From CBDCMJ01 sp965218875 (GTDB taxonomy: Bacteria > Chloroflexota > Dehalococcoidia > Lucifugimonadales > UBA3495): a DNA stretch of 19,580 bases. Where the stretch lies: positions 1 to 19,580 of the forward strand of contig CBDCMJ010000005.1 of the NCBI GenBank assembly GCA_965218875.1, given 5' to 3'. Each line of letters opens with the position of its first letter. Within the stretch, counting starts at the first letter, position 1. Below, piece by piece: positions 7,642 to 14,816 of this stretch. The notes beneath the pieces are model-generated. The model had not been told where the DNA came from. It made no database searches and was given only the letters and a program-made list of their open reading frames with translations. The position numbers and the translations under genes are program-made.

Positions 7642-8697
7642 CTAAACCAAAGCCAAGGTGGGATGTGCATTTGCCGTGGGTTGGCATTGGGGCTGGGATT
7701 CCCGCAGAAATCTTTCGGCCCTTGATTGCAGGATGGTGCGGCAGCGGCGCCTGACCTCGCCTTTCCGGCTGGACAGCCCGTGGAGGAAGTTCCCGACCCT
7801 CTCCTGCACCGAGGCTTTGGTTCCCAAGCACAGGTTTCCGGTGGCTTCCTCCCTCGCCCAGCCCCAGACCGCCTCATCGGCGTTGAAGTCCGGGCTGTAG
7901 CCCGGCAGGTTTATCAGCCGCAGGTTCAGGTCCGGCGTCCGCAGGTATTCACGCACCGCCTCGCCACGGTGGGCCGGCGCGTTGTCCCAGATCACCTCCA
8001 ACGGTCCGGGGTGCCTCTGCCGCAACCGGTCCAGGAAGGCAGCCGATGTCTCTGAGTTGCTGTTCCCTTCCAGCTCCATCCACTCCACCTCGCCCGTCTC
8101 CAGGCACACCGCCGAGTAGTAGCTGGCCTTTTCGCCGTAGCGCGGGCTGCTGGAGTCCACCAAGGCTGGCTCTCCCTTCAGCACCCACTTGCCCCGCAGT
8201 TCGGCGTCCGCACGGAAGTGGGCTTCGTCGGCGAAGAATATCCTGGCCCCAGACCGGTGCGCCTCTTCCCACAGGGCGGCGTACTCCGCCACGAAGGATC
8301 CCCGTTTCGCCGCATCAGCCTTGATCAAACGTTTCTTGGGGCGCTTAAAGGCAAACCCCAGCCGGTGCAGATAGTTCAGGCAACTGCCGCGGCTCAGGCT
8401 GATACCGAAGTGCTCCAGGACAAACTGCCGCACCGCCCTCCAATTCCAGTTGGCCAGTTCGATGCCCGACTCGGCGGGCGACTCCTGCACCCCCGCCCTC
8501 AACGCCGCCTGCTGCCCCTCGCCGAGGGCGGGGGGGAACCCTGACAGGGGTAGGTAACGGCTGAATTTAGGTATAAAACCTTCGAATTTGCAGGAGTCGA
8601 GCACAGGCTCCTCCGGTCCTTGAGAGTGCGCCAAAGCCGAGTTTTCAGGTTTGAAAATCATAGACCGAGCATGATCTGAAATGAGGGTCATCAACAT
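7642..8697 (-). CDS. IS630-family transposase with an abnormal N terminus
   Basis: A 351-residue reading frame whose residues from about 53 onward match IS630/Tc1-type transposases. It has the winged-helix part (N-W-N-W-R-A-V-R-Q-F-V), F-F-A-D-E-A-H-F (first catalytic Asp), V-I-W-D-N-A-P-A-H-R-G (second Asp) and L-P-G-Y-S-P-D-F-N-A-D-E-A-V-W (third acidic residue). The C terminus looks complete. The first about 52 residues look unrelated to the family: the usual N-terminal helix-turn-helix is missing and the frame there runs through the 183-bp inverted-repeat segment (8541-8723). No Shine-Dalgarno sequence precedes the ATG at 8697, so the true start is uncertain. I could not find convincing IS630 terminal repeats. 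It is probably a 5'-damaged copy, perhaps inactive. Confidence 0.75.
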   Translation of the reverse strand: MLMTLISDHARSMIFKPENSALAHSQGPEEPVLDSCKFEGFIPKFSRYLPLSGFPPALGEGQQAALRAGVQESPAESGIELANWNWRAVRQFVLEHFGISLSRGSCLNYLHRLGFAFKRPKKRLIKADAAKRGSFVAEYAALWEEAHRSGARIFFADEAHFRADAELRGKWVLKGEPALVDSSSPRYGEKASYYSAVCLETGEVEWMELEGNSNSETSAAFLDRLRQRHPGPLEVIWDNAPAHRGEAVREYLRTPDLNLRLINLPGYSPDFNADEAVWGWAREEATGNLCLGTKASVQERVGNFLHGLSSRKGEVRRRCRTILQSRAERFLRESQPQCQPTANAHPTLALV

Positions 8698-8723
8698 GAC
8701 GAAAAAATACCTACCCCTTTCAG
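8541..8723. repeat. 183-bp segment bounded by 16-bp inverted repeats (possible MITE)
   Basis: CTGACAGGGGTAGGTA at 8541-8556 and its inverted copy at 8708-8723 match at 15 of 16 positions. The segment falls exactly where the IS630-type transposase stops resembling its family, between the upstream flank and the codons for P-P-A-L-G-E-G-Q-Q. It carries no gene of its own that I can recognise. It may be a small non-autonomous transposon inserted in, or adjoining, the transposase gene. No clear target-site duplication is visible, so an IS end with a chance match is an alternative. Confidence 0.5.
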
Positions 8724-8847
8724 CCTACGGGGGGTGGTTGTCTAAGAAAACAAACCTGAAATAGGCATAAAGCTTGTACTTTTCGAATCTTGCCCCAAAA
8801 AGGCCCCAAATGGGGTCTCAAAAGGGGTCATTCTGGGGGGTTAGGTG

Positions 8848-8940
8848 ATGGCGGACATGGAGCGGGGCATACCGGGTGATGGGGTTCAGGCCCTGGAGAT
8901 CTTCAACCGGCTCGTGGCGTCCGCGGGGTGCCCGCCATGA
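8848..8940 (+). CDS. Possible 30-residue small ORF
   Basis: A short frame starting ATG GCG GAC ATG with a G-rich run and TTAGGTG just upstream. The peptide (M-A-D-M-E-R-G, ending in V-A-S-A-G-C-P-P) has no family I recognise. Its stop overlaps the start of the next small frame by 4 bases (ATGA), typical of translationally coupled genes, but the pair could equally be one small gene broken by a frameshift. Confidence 0.22.
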   Translation: MADMERGIPGDGVQALEIFNRLVASAGCPP

Positions 8941-9053
8941 TGGCGAGGATGAAGCGGTGGGCGGACCAGATCTACCAGGGGGTCGCCGGCGAACGGCTGC
9001 AGATGGCGCGCATCCATGAGCTGCTGGACGAGGCTGATTCCGGCCGGGGCTGA
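8937..9053 (+). CDS. Possible 38-residue small ORF, coupled to the preceding one
   Basis: It starts at the ATGA overlap and encodes an amphipathic-looking peptide that includes M-K-R-W-A-D-Q-I-Y-Q-G-V and M-A-R-I-H-E-L-L-D-E-A-D. The composition is protein-like, unlike most frames in this stretch, but it is too short to classify and may be the remnant of a larger gene. Confidence 0.25.
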   Translation: MMARMKRWADQIYQGVAGERLQMARIHELLDEADSGRG

Positions 9054-9098
9054 TGGACGTAGGCTCCCGCAGGAACACGCCGAGGTCGCACCCGCGGA

Positions 9099-9770
9099 CT
9101 ACCCTATGTATCGGGAGGTCTCTCGTATCCGCCGCTCCGTCTCCTCCAGCGGCTCGCAGCGGCCGTTGAAGCAGCTTTCCTCGTGGAGCTGACCCTGGCG
9201 GGTGTGATAGCGCCGGAGCAGTCCACGTGCTCGGCAGCGGCTGTGGCGCGGGGTGGCGCAATCCGCCGAGAATGCCCAAATCGGGCAGTTTCCTGTTCAT
9301 AATGACCTTGGCATAAAACCGGGCGATCTGCCCGGTCTGGGGCCGCCACGTCGATTCTGGGGCTGGGTCCCGGGGCAAATCTCCGCCTCGCGGACGGTAT
9401 CCATAAAGCGGTGGAGACCCGGGATGCTCTCCAGCTAGTCCCAAATGCTTTTCCACTCGTCAGAGTCTTCGGACGCTCCGGCCGATGGTCCGGACGGGCA
9501 GTTCCACGGCCGGCATGGGCCGTCCGGCCTCGTCGTAGCGGACCCTGGCCCGCCAGGTCTGGCACCAGGTCCTGCGGCCCTGGGCATCGTAGCCGGGGGC
9601 TGGTTGCAGCTGGCGAGCTCGCCCCCGTTGGTCAACCTGAGGGGCCGGTGGTGGTCGGGACACTCCGGCAGAAGGGCATGTTCGCCCCTGTCACAGTACC
9701 TGAGGCTGGACTGCAGGCGCTGGGCGCACGGTGGGCAGAGGAAGGGTCCCTGGGGATCGGTGATACGCAT
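9099..9770 (-). pseudogene. Decayed gene for a cysteine-rich protein of unknown function
   Basis: One minus-strand frame of 224 codons begins at ATG 9770 and ends at the TAG at 9099-9101, but is broken by an in-frame TAG (9435-9437) and TGA (9297-9299). The parts between read like real protein. The N-terminal part has C-P-P-C and two further cysteines, as in a zinc ribbon. Then comes W-K-S-I-W-D, the stop, and L-E-S-I-P-G-L-H-R-F-M-D-T-V-R-E. The last part holds C-P-I-W plus more cysteines, L-L-R-R-Y-H-T-R-Q-G and C-F-N-G-R-C. Between about 9470 and 9600 a second frame (R-T-W-C-Q-T-W-R-A-R-V-R-Y-D-E) looks better, suggesting two compensating frameshifts. Both stops could be single G-to-A changes of tryptophan codons. 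There is no Shine-Dalgarno sequence at the start. I do not recognise the family. Confidence 0.4.
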
Positions 9771-9829
9771 GGGAGGAGTCTAGCGGAGTGGATGTGGGAA
9801 TGTCCTGTGCCGTCTGTCAGTCGGGAGGA

Positions 9830-9952
9830 TCAGGGCCACGGCTCCTGCAGGGGAGCGTTGAAAGTAGCGCCTGCTCCCTCCACCGTGATCGACTCGCCCT
9901 GGAACCCGCGGGTGTCCTGGAAGATGGCCGGGGACCAGTCTGTCATCACCAT
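9830..9952 (-). CDS. Possible 40-residue hypothetical protein
   Basis: A small frame starting ATG GTG ATG with GGAG placed 5 bases before the ATG. The peptide begins M-V-M-T-D-W-S-P-A-I-F-Q-D and ends A-P-L-Q-E-P-W-P. It is read away from the toxin-antitoxin operon and towards the decayed cysteine-rich gene. The composition is plausible for a protein but no family is recognised, so the call rests on the ribosome binding site alone. Confidence 0.3.
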   Translation of the reverse strand: MVMTDWSPAIFQDTRGFQGESITVEGAGATFNAPLQEPWP

Positions 9953-10000
9953 ATTCTCTCCGGCCAGAATTGGCTGCTGGCTGAGATGGGTCGAAGGCGG

Positions 10001-10032
10001 TAGAATATGACCACAGTTGTGACTATGACAAA
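10001..10032 (+). promoter_or_regulatory. Candidate promoter/operator of the toxin-antitoxin operon
   Basis: TAGAAT at 10001-10006 is a good -10 element, with only a weak -35 (TGGCTG) 17 bp upstream. Just after it TATGAC occurs twice about 18 bp apart, with a further TGTGAC between. Antitoxins of this family usually bind repeats at their own promoter, so this is a reasonable operator site, but the sequence evidence is modest. Confidence 0.28.
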
Positions 10033-10065
10033 AGCCACCAGCTCTGCAGGGAAGGGGCGGTAACC

Positions 10066-10347
10066 ATGTCAGTTCCTATGGGCAAGCCCAGCGGTTCGCG
10101 GACCATCAAGGCCTCGGAGTTCAAGGTCAGGTGCCTGAAGCTCATGGACGAGGTCGCGGAGAACGGCGGGGAGATCGTCATCACCAAGAACGGCCGCCCG
10201 ACGGCCAGGCTGGTTGCCTACCGGCAGAAGCCCCAGACCCTCTTCGGCATTGACCGGGGCAGGCTGGAGATCGTTGGTGACCTTGACGACCCCATGGACG
10301 TGGAATGGGACGCGGAGTCCGACCCTGACCGGGTGCTCAATCCGTGA
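10066..10347 (+). CDS. Phd/YefM-family antitoxin
   Basis: A 93-residue protein with the Phd/YefM fold signature: I-K-A-S-E-F-K-V-R-C-L-K-L-M-D-E-V near residues 14-30, then G-E-I-V-I-T-K-N-G-R-P-T-A-R-L-V at about 35-50. The N-terminal part of such antitoxins binds operator DNA and the acidic C-terminal tail (here D-V-E-W-D-A-E-S-D-P) wraps and blocks the toxin. The gene is followed directly by the PIN-domain toxin, whose ATG overlaps the TGA stop by one base. The ATG at 10066 follows a G-rich stretch (GGGGCGG) about 6 bases upstream; ATG 10078 is a possible alternative. The pair most likely represses its own promoter. Confidence 0.9.
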   Translation: MSVPMGKPSGSRTIKASEFKVRCLKLMDEVAENGGEIVITKNGRPTARLVAYRQKPQTLFGIDRGRLEIVGDLDDPMDVEWDAESDPDRVLNP

Positions 10348-10742
10348 TGCTCCTCGATACCCAGGCTCTCCTCTGGCTGAGGCTGGGCGACCCCAGGCTG
10401 GGCCGGCAGGCCCGCGGAGCTATCCAGGGCGCCTGGGAATCCGATGAGGTTGCGCTGTCCGCCATATCCTTCTGGGAAATAGCCATGCTGCGGGACAAGG
10501 GACGCATCCGGTTCCCGGGAGATGTGGGCCTGTGGAGGCAGGAGCAGCTGAACCAGGGCTTGGTTGAGATTCCGGTGGATGGCGCCATCGCCGTTCGGGC
10601 GGGCACCCTGCCCGACTTCCACGGGGATCCGGCCGACCGACTGGTTGTGGCCACCGCGATGGAAGGCCACCAGCTGGTTACCTCGGATGCCCGCATCCTC
10701 GCCTGGCGCGGGAATGTGGACCGGCTCAACGCCAGGGAGTGA
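10347..10742 (+). CDS. vapC: VapC-type PIN-domain toxin (ribonuclease)
   Basis: A 131-residue PIN-domain protein of the type paired with Phd/YefM antitoxins. The acidic active-site residues are all present: D4 in M-L-L-D-T-Q-A-L-L-W, E44 in S-F-W-E-I-A, D97 in D-P-A-D-R-L-V-V-A-T-A, and D114 in T-S-D-A-R-I-L. It should cleave RNA in a Mg-dependent way and stop growth when the antitoxin is lost. The ATG at 10347 overlaps the antitoxin stop; a GTG one codon earlier (10344) is also possible. The frame is intact, in contrast to the broken methyltransferase gene next to it, so the pair is probably functional and may stabilise this island. Confidence 0.9.
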   Translation: MLLDTQALLWLRLGDPRLGRQARGAIQGAWESDEVALSAISFWEIAMLRDKGRIRFPGDVGLWRQEQLNQGLVEIPVDGAIAVRAGTLPDFHGDPADRLVVATAMEGHQLVTSDARILAWRGNVDRLNARE

Positions 10743-10824
10743 TGGGTGCGCCTCAGCCCGCGACGATCTCCCTCCGGCGGACCAAAGCTGAAGCCCCCGA
10801 GTAAGCAACGTCAGGACGGATTCC

Positions 10825-12069
10825 ATGCCTGGACCCAACACGAAGCTGACCGCGGCCGTGGAAGCCTACCTCTCGCACCTGCGGGTCATTCGCGCTTCCG
10901 GCGGCGCTACCGATGAGCGGTCCTACTACCCGCCCCTTGCCAACCTCCTGGATGCGGTGGGCAGCACCCTCCGGCCCAAGGTCTTCTGCGTCACCGAGCT
11001 GGCCCAGCAGGGGGCCGGACACCCCGACCTGGGCCTCTACTCCTCCCACCCAACTCCAGAAGGGCAAGGTCAAGCAGGGCCAGGCCCCTGAACGCGGTGT
11101 GATGGAGGTCAAACCGGTCGGCGACGATGCCTGGCTCACCGCGTGAAGCGTCCAGGTCAGCCAGTACTGGGACCACTACCGGCTGGTCCTGGTCACCAAC
11201 ACCCGGGACTTTGTCCTCCTGGGGGAGAACGCTGACGGCCAGCCCGTCAAGCTGGAGACCCTCCGGTTGGCCGGTTCCGCCGGCGAGTTCGACAAAGGCT
11301 CCAGCACCCCCGGGCCTTCGCCAAGGACGTCGGGCAGGCCTTCGGCGAGTACCTGTGCCGCGCCCTGTCCCATCGTGCGCAGTTGTCCGAGCCTCGCGAC
11401 CTGGCCGGGCTCCTGGCTTCCTACGCCCGTGACGGGCTCTCCCGGGTTGAAGCCGCGGGCGCAGCCCAGTCCCTCGATCCCGTGCGTGAGGCGTTGGAGG
11501 AAGCGCTGGGCGTGAAGTTCGAGGGAGACCGGGGAGCCGCCTTCTTCCGCTCCACCCTGGTACAGACCCTCTTCTACGGCGTCTTCTCCGCCTGGGTGCT
11601 GTGGGCCCGTCAAACTCCGCCGCCCACCGGAATGTTCGACTGGCGGACCGCCGTCTGGCACCTCAGGGCTCCGGTCCTGCGGGCGCTGTTCCTGCAGCTC
11701 TCCGACCCGGGCAGGCTGCAGCCCTTGGGATTGGTGGAGGTGCTGGACTGGACGGCGGCGGCCCTGGACCGGGTGGACCGCGACTCCTTCTTCGCCAAGT
11801 TCAACGAGGGCGAGGCCGTGCCCTACTTCTACGAGCCCTTCCTGGAGGCCTTCGACCCGGCCCTGCGGAAGCACCTCGGCGTCTGGTACACCCCCGCCGA
11901 GGTGGTGCGCTACATGGTCGCCCGCGTCGACCTGGCCCTGAAGGACGACCTGGGCATCGAGGACGGGTTGGCCGCCGGGAACGTCTACGTGCTCGATCCC
12001 TGCTGCGGCATCGGGGCCTACCTGGCCGAGACGCTGAAGCGGATCGCCGCCAACCTGGCGGGCAAGGGC
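10825..12069 (+). pseudogene. Type ISP-like restriction enzyme/N6-adenine methyltransferase, frameshifted and cut by an insertion sequence
   Basis: The N-terminal part (T-D-E-R-S-Y-Y-P-P-L-A-N-L-L near residue 30, G-A-G-H-P-D-L-G-L-Y) and the middle part (R-L-V-L-V-T-N-T-R-D-F-V-L-L) match large single-chain restriction-methylation enzymes. The last part holds F-Y-E-P-F-L-E-A-F-D, L-G-V-W-Y-T-P-A-E-V-V and the SAM-binding motif D-P-C-C-G-I-G-A-Y-L. The frame shifts near 11050, has an in-frame TGA at 11144-11146, and shifts back near 11290. The gene then stops dead at 12069 where the IS1182 element begins, so the N-P-P-Y/F catalytic motif and everything downstream are gone. The start is 83 bp after the toxin gene and has only a weak ribosome binding site. 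It cannot make a working enzyme. Confidence 0.85.
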
Positions 12070-12088
12070 CTAGAAACCGGGCCGGAAA
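12070..12088 (+). repeat. Left terminal inverted repeat of the IS1182-family element
   Basis: This 19-bp end repeat pairs with 13918-13936. It contains the TAG stop codon of the transposase, which lies inside the outer CTAG. Confidence 0.8.
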
Positions 12089-13857
12089 GTCCCGGTTGGG
12101 TAGGGGGATTTGGGCAGTAAAGCCGACGTGAGCAGGATCACGGGCCACAGTTGTCCGAGCCGGACCGCGCAGAAATTGGCCGCAGCATGGGCGACAACAA
12201 AGGGGACAATATTGAGGACGGCGCTGCGGCCTGTTGCGCCGCCACCGGTACGGCCGGACCACCCGAGTTTCCCGGCCACCAGGGTCAGGTTGGCTACCGT
12301 GGCAGCCAGATACAACTGGAACTTGGTCTTGACCCTGCCGAAATAGCGGGACTGGCGGATGCCCAACTGGACCAGTCGGGCCAACCGGTGTTCCACCACC
12401 ACCCGGCGCACTCGATATTCGTCATAGTGAGTGCTCTGCTGCAACGCTCGGGCCTGCTGCAGCAGGGCTTCCTGGGGATGGATCATCACCCGCCGCCCCC
12501 GGCTCCCCTTGGCTGCGATGCACTGAGACCGCAGTGGACAGGTCCGACATTCGGCCCCGTCGAACTGGAAGGCCTGCAAGCGGTGGACCCGCCCCATGCG
12601 GTCCGTCCGCTTTCCCGCCGGCACGATGGTGTGGGTAACCTGTCCCGCTGGACAGGTGCAACTGCCCGCAGCCAGGTCGATGCCAAAGTCATCCTTGGGA
12701 AAGTGCTTCCGGTCGGGCCTTCCCGGCACTCTGGCCACCAACCGGCGTCCCGCATCGGCGAAGGTCTGCCTGGTATCGCCATCCCCATAGGCGGCGTCCC
12801 CCATGGCCTCCTCCACCGGCACGCCGGTGTTGGCCTCGCTCTGCTCCACCAGTTCCAGCGATCCCAGATTGTCCGGAGCGTTGCCGGGCAATACCTCCAC
12901 GGCGGTGATCAGCTGGGAGTCGGTGTCCACCACAATCGCCGCCTTGTGCCCGTCAAACCGTCTACTGCTGCTCTTGTGGCCATGGCGCATCTCCGGGTCA
13001 TGCACCGACATCATCCGGTCCCGGCTCACCCCGTCCTTGAGATTCACTCCGTCATCGGTCCGTTCCACGTCCTGGAGCAGCAACTGCCCCAGCAACTCCG
13101 CCGCCGCCACTATCTGCTGCCGCTCAGCGCTGTCCTCGGACAACTCGCCCTGCGCCTGCCGCGCCAACTCCAACAAACGGTCCGCGTCTCTCACAATCCC
13201 GGCCAGCAGGGCCGCCCGCGCCCGTTTGTCGCTCCAGTCGATGGCGGCCTCGCCTTTCACGCTGGAACCCAGGTACCCATCGTATCCCCGGGCCTTGCCC
13301 CATTCTTTGACCCTGGACTGCTCCACTGCCGCCAGCGCCCGCATCAGCTTGACGATCCCGTCGGCCAACAGGTTGCAGGTGTCCTTCACCGCACCCCGGC
13401 CCAGGATGTTGGTCGTGTCCAGCGCCACCTTCATGCTCCGCTTTTTCAGGTAGCCCGACTCCCGGGCCAGCCGCAGGCTAGACTCGAATACCTCTCGCAC
13501 CTTGTCGTGCAGGATCAGCTGGGCGCGGAACACTTGCAGCGTGCTCTTGGCGAAGGGTCTATCTTCTATCTCAATCCCCAAGGCCACCTTCCAGCGGATG
13601 TCGAAGTCGGCTCGGGCCTTGGCCTCGGCGTCGCTGACCTTGTCGTGGGACTGGAGCAGGAGCGCCGTGGCCAGCAGGCTGGGCGGCACGCTGTCCCGGC
13701 CGTTGTCAGGGCAGTAGAACCCGGCGAAGTCGGTGTCCCGGAACAGGCGGCCACGCAGCGAGGCCAGCAGGCCGTAGAAGGTGTCCCGCCCCACGTGGTC
13801 CAGATACAACCGGTCCGCTTCCCAGAGGCCCCTCTGGTCCGAACGCTCTCCCAGCAT
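12070..13857 (-). CDS. IS1182-family transposase
   Basis: A 595-residue DDE transposase with the DUF772-type N-terminal domain (S-V-P-P-S-L-L-A-T-A-L-L-L-Q near residue 55, then F-D-I-R-W-K-V-A-L-G) and a DDE_Tnp_1_6-type C-terminal domain. Likely catalytic residues are the Asp in V-A-L-D-T-T-N-I-L-G, the Asp in M-G-D-A-A-Y-G-D and the Glu in V-V-V-E-H-R-L-A-R. A cysteine cluster typical of the family (C-T-C-P, C-R-T-C-P-L-R-S-Q-C) sits between the last two. The ATG at 13857 is preferred because GAGG lies 9 bases upstream; a TTG two codons earlier is too close to it. The frame is intact to its stop inside the left terminal repeat, so the element may still be mobile. Confidence 0.92.
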   Translation of the reverse strand: MLGERSDQRGLWEADRLYLDHVGRDTFYGLLASLRGRLFRDTDFAGFYCPDNGRDSVPPSLLATALLLQSHDKVSDAEAKARADFDIRWKVALGIEIEDRPFAKSTLQVFRAQLILHDKVREVFESSLRLARESGYLKKRSMKVALDTTNILGRGAVKDTCNLLADGIVKLMRALAAVEQSRVKEWGKARGYDGYLGSSVKGEAAIDWSDKRARAALLAGIVRDADRLLELARQAQGELSEDSAERQQIVAAAELLGQLLLQDVERTDDGVNLKDGVSRDRMMSVHDPEMRHGHKSSSRRFDGHKAAIVVDTDSQLITAVEVLPGNAPDNLGSLELVEQSEANTGVPVEEAMGDAAYGDGDTRQTFADAGRRLVARVPGRPDRKHFPKDDFGIDLAAGSCTCPAGQVTHTIVPAGKRTDRMGRVHRLQAFQFDGAECRTCPLRSQCIAAKGSRGRRVMIHPQEALLQQARALQQSTHYDEYRVRRVVVEHRLARLVQLGIRQSRYFGRVKTKFQLYLAATVANLTLVAGKLGWSGRTGGGATGRSAVLNIVPFVVAHAAANFCAVRLGQLWPVILLTSALLPKSPYPTGTFRPGF

Positions 13858-13917
13858 GCTCAAGCCCTCGCTATTTCTTGATGCCCCAAGTATAGCTGAC
13901 CACCCGGCTGAAGCCAG

Positions 13918-13936
13918 TTTCCGGCCACGTTTCTAG
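13918..13936 (-). repeat. Right terminal inverted repeat of the IS1182-family element
   Basis: Inverted copy of 12070-12088 with two mismatches in 19 positions. It lies about 60 bp upstream of the transposase start codon. Confidence 0.8.
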
Positions 13937-14708
13937 CCCGCCACGCCCTGGGAATCACCCGGCTCAACCTGGGAATGTACCAGGAGGCGCTCGGGGACTT
14001 CGATGCCGTCCTCGAGCTGGACCCCGACAGCGCCGCCGCCCTGCGGGGCCGGGGCGTGGCCCTGGGCAGCATGGGCCGCAACGACGAGGCGGTGACAGAA
14101 CTGGACCGGTCCCTGGCCCGGGACCCCGACAATGGCGAGACCCTCACGGCCCGCGGGCTGGTCCGCACCAGCCTGGGGCAGCACGAGCTGGCCATAGAGG
14201 ACTACACCAGGGTCATTGAACTGGACCCCGGCCGCACGGCCGTTCTGCACAGCCGGGGCATGGGCCACATGCGCCTGGGCCGGTACGAGAGGGGCGTCCA
14301 GGACTTCGCGCCATCATCGGCATCGACCCGGACAACGCGGGAGCGTACCTGGCCCGGGGTTTCGCTCTCACCACGCTGGGGGAGCACGGGAAGGCGGTCG
14401 GGGACTTCGACCGGCTCATCGAACTCACCCCGGACGACGCCATGGCCTACCACATGAGGGGGTGCGCCCACGCCGAACTGGACGCGTTTCAGAAGGCCTT
14501 GGAGGACTTCGGGCGGGCCATCGCCCTGGACCCGGAGGACATCGACTCTCTTCGCAACCGGGCCGTCATGTACCTGGAACTAGGCGAGCCGGAGAAGGCG
14601 GTGCAGGACTACGACGAGGTCATCCGCCTGGACCCGGACGACCTGTCCGTTAGGGAGGAAAGGCAGCGGGCCCTGGAGGAGGCGGAGGCGGAAGGAAATG
14701 AAAGCTGA
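13937..14708 (+). pseudogene. Tetratricopeptide-repeat protein, 5'-truncated and frameshifted
   Basis: Seven consecutive 34-residue TPR units can be read, each with the pattern A-x-x-x-R-G-x-A-x-x-x-L-G-x-x-x-x-A-x-x-D-(F/Y)-x-x-x-(I/L)-x-L-D-P. The first unit starts right at the IS1182 boundary with no start codon or ribosome binding site, so the 5' end was removed at that junction. Between units four and five, at about 14310, the frame shifts by one base (the sequence fits loss of one base in a G-C-G-C-C run). After that the frame runs to TGA 14706-14708 with a short charged tail. TPR arrays mediate protein-protein contacts; the partner is unknown. An ATG at 13975 could start a shorter product but lacks a ribosome binding site. 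Confidence 0.8.
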
Positions 14709-14745
14709 ACCGGCAGCGGAACAGACCCCCGTGATAGAGAATCCT

Positions 14746-14780
14746 GGGGAGACCAGCGCCACACCGGCGCCGGTCTCTCC
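14746..14780 (+). terminator. Strong hairpin between convergent genes, probable terminator
   Basis: GGGGAGACC (14746-14754) pairs with GGTCTCTCC (14772-14780) with one G-U pair, then after an A/C mismatch GCGCC pairs with GGCGC around a 5-base loop. On the plus strand it is followed by TTTCACGTTA, a weak T-run. It sits between the end of the TPR gene and the end of the convergent HTH gene and could stop transcription from the left. Confidence 0.5.
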
Positions 14781-14816
14781 TTTCACGTTACGGTCGGTCG
14801 CTCCCTGTAGCCGCGC

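Larger units (their letters stand above)
12070..13936 (-). mobile_element. Complete IS1182-family insertion sequence
   Basis: A 1,867-bp element with one transposase gene and terminal inverted repeats. The left end starts CTAGAAACCGGGCCGGAAA (12070-12088) and the right end, read inwards, CTAGAAACGTGGCCGGAAA (13936-13918), matching at 17 of 19 positions. The palindrome CTAG is present at both ends and could instead be a 4-bp target duplication, in which case the element proper is 12074-13932. The left flank is the methyltransferase pseudogene and the right flank an unrelated TPR gene, so no single gene is restored by removing it. Confidence 0.85.

Noticed and set aside
7573..8760. Terminal inverted repeats of the IS630 element
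   Set aside because: I compared both sides of the transposase and found no matching pair beyond the 16-bp repeats that both lie at its 5' side.
9099..9770. Stop-codon recoding (TAG and TGA read as an amino acid)
   Set aside because: The rest of the window uses normal stops, the stretch also seems to have frameshifts, and it lies among other decayed genes, so ordinary decay is more likely.
12151..13881. 576-codon open frame on the plus strand
   Set aside because: It is exactly antisense to the IS1182 transposase, which has clear family motifs and a ribosome binding site; the long frame is a by-product of high GC content.
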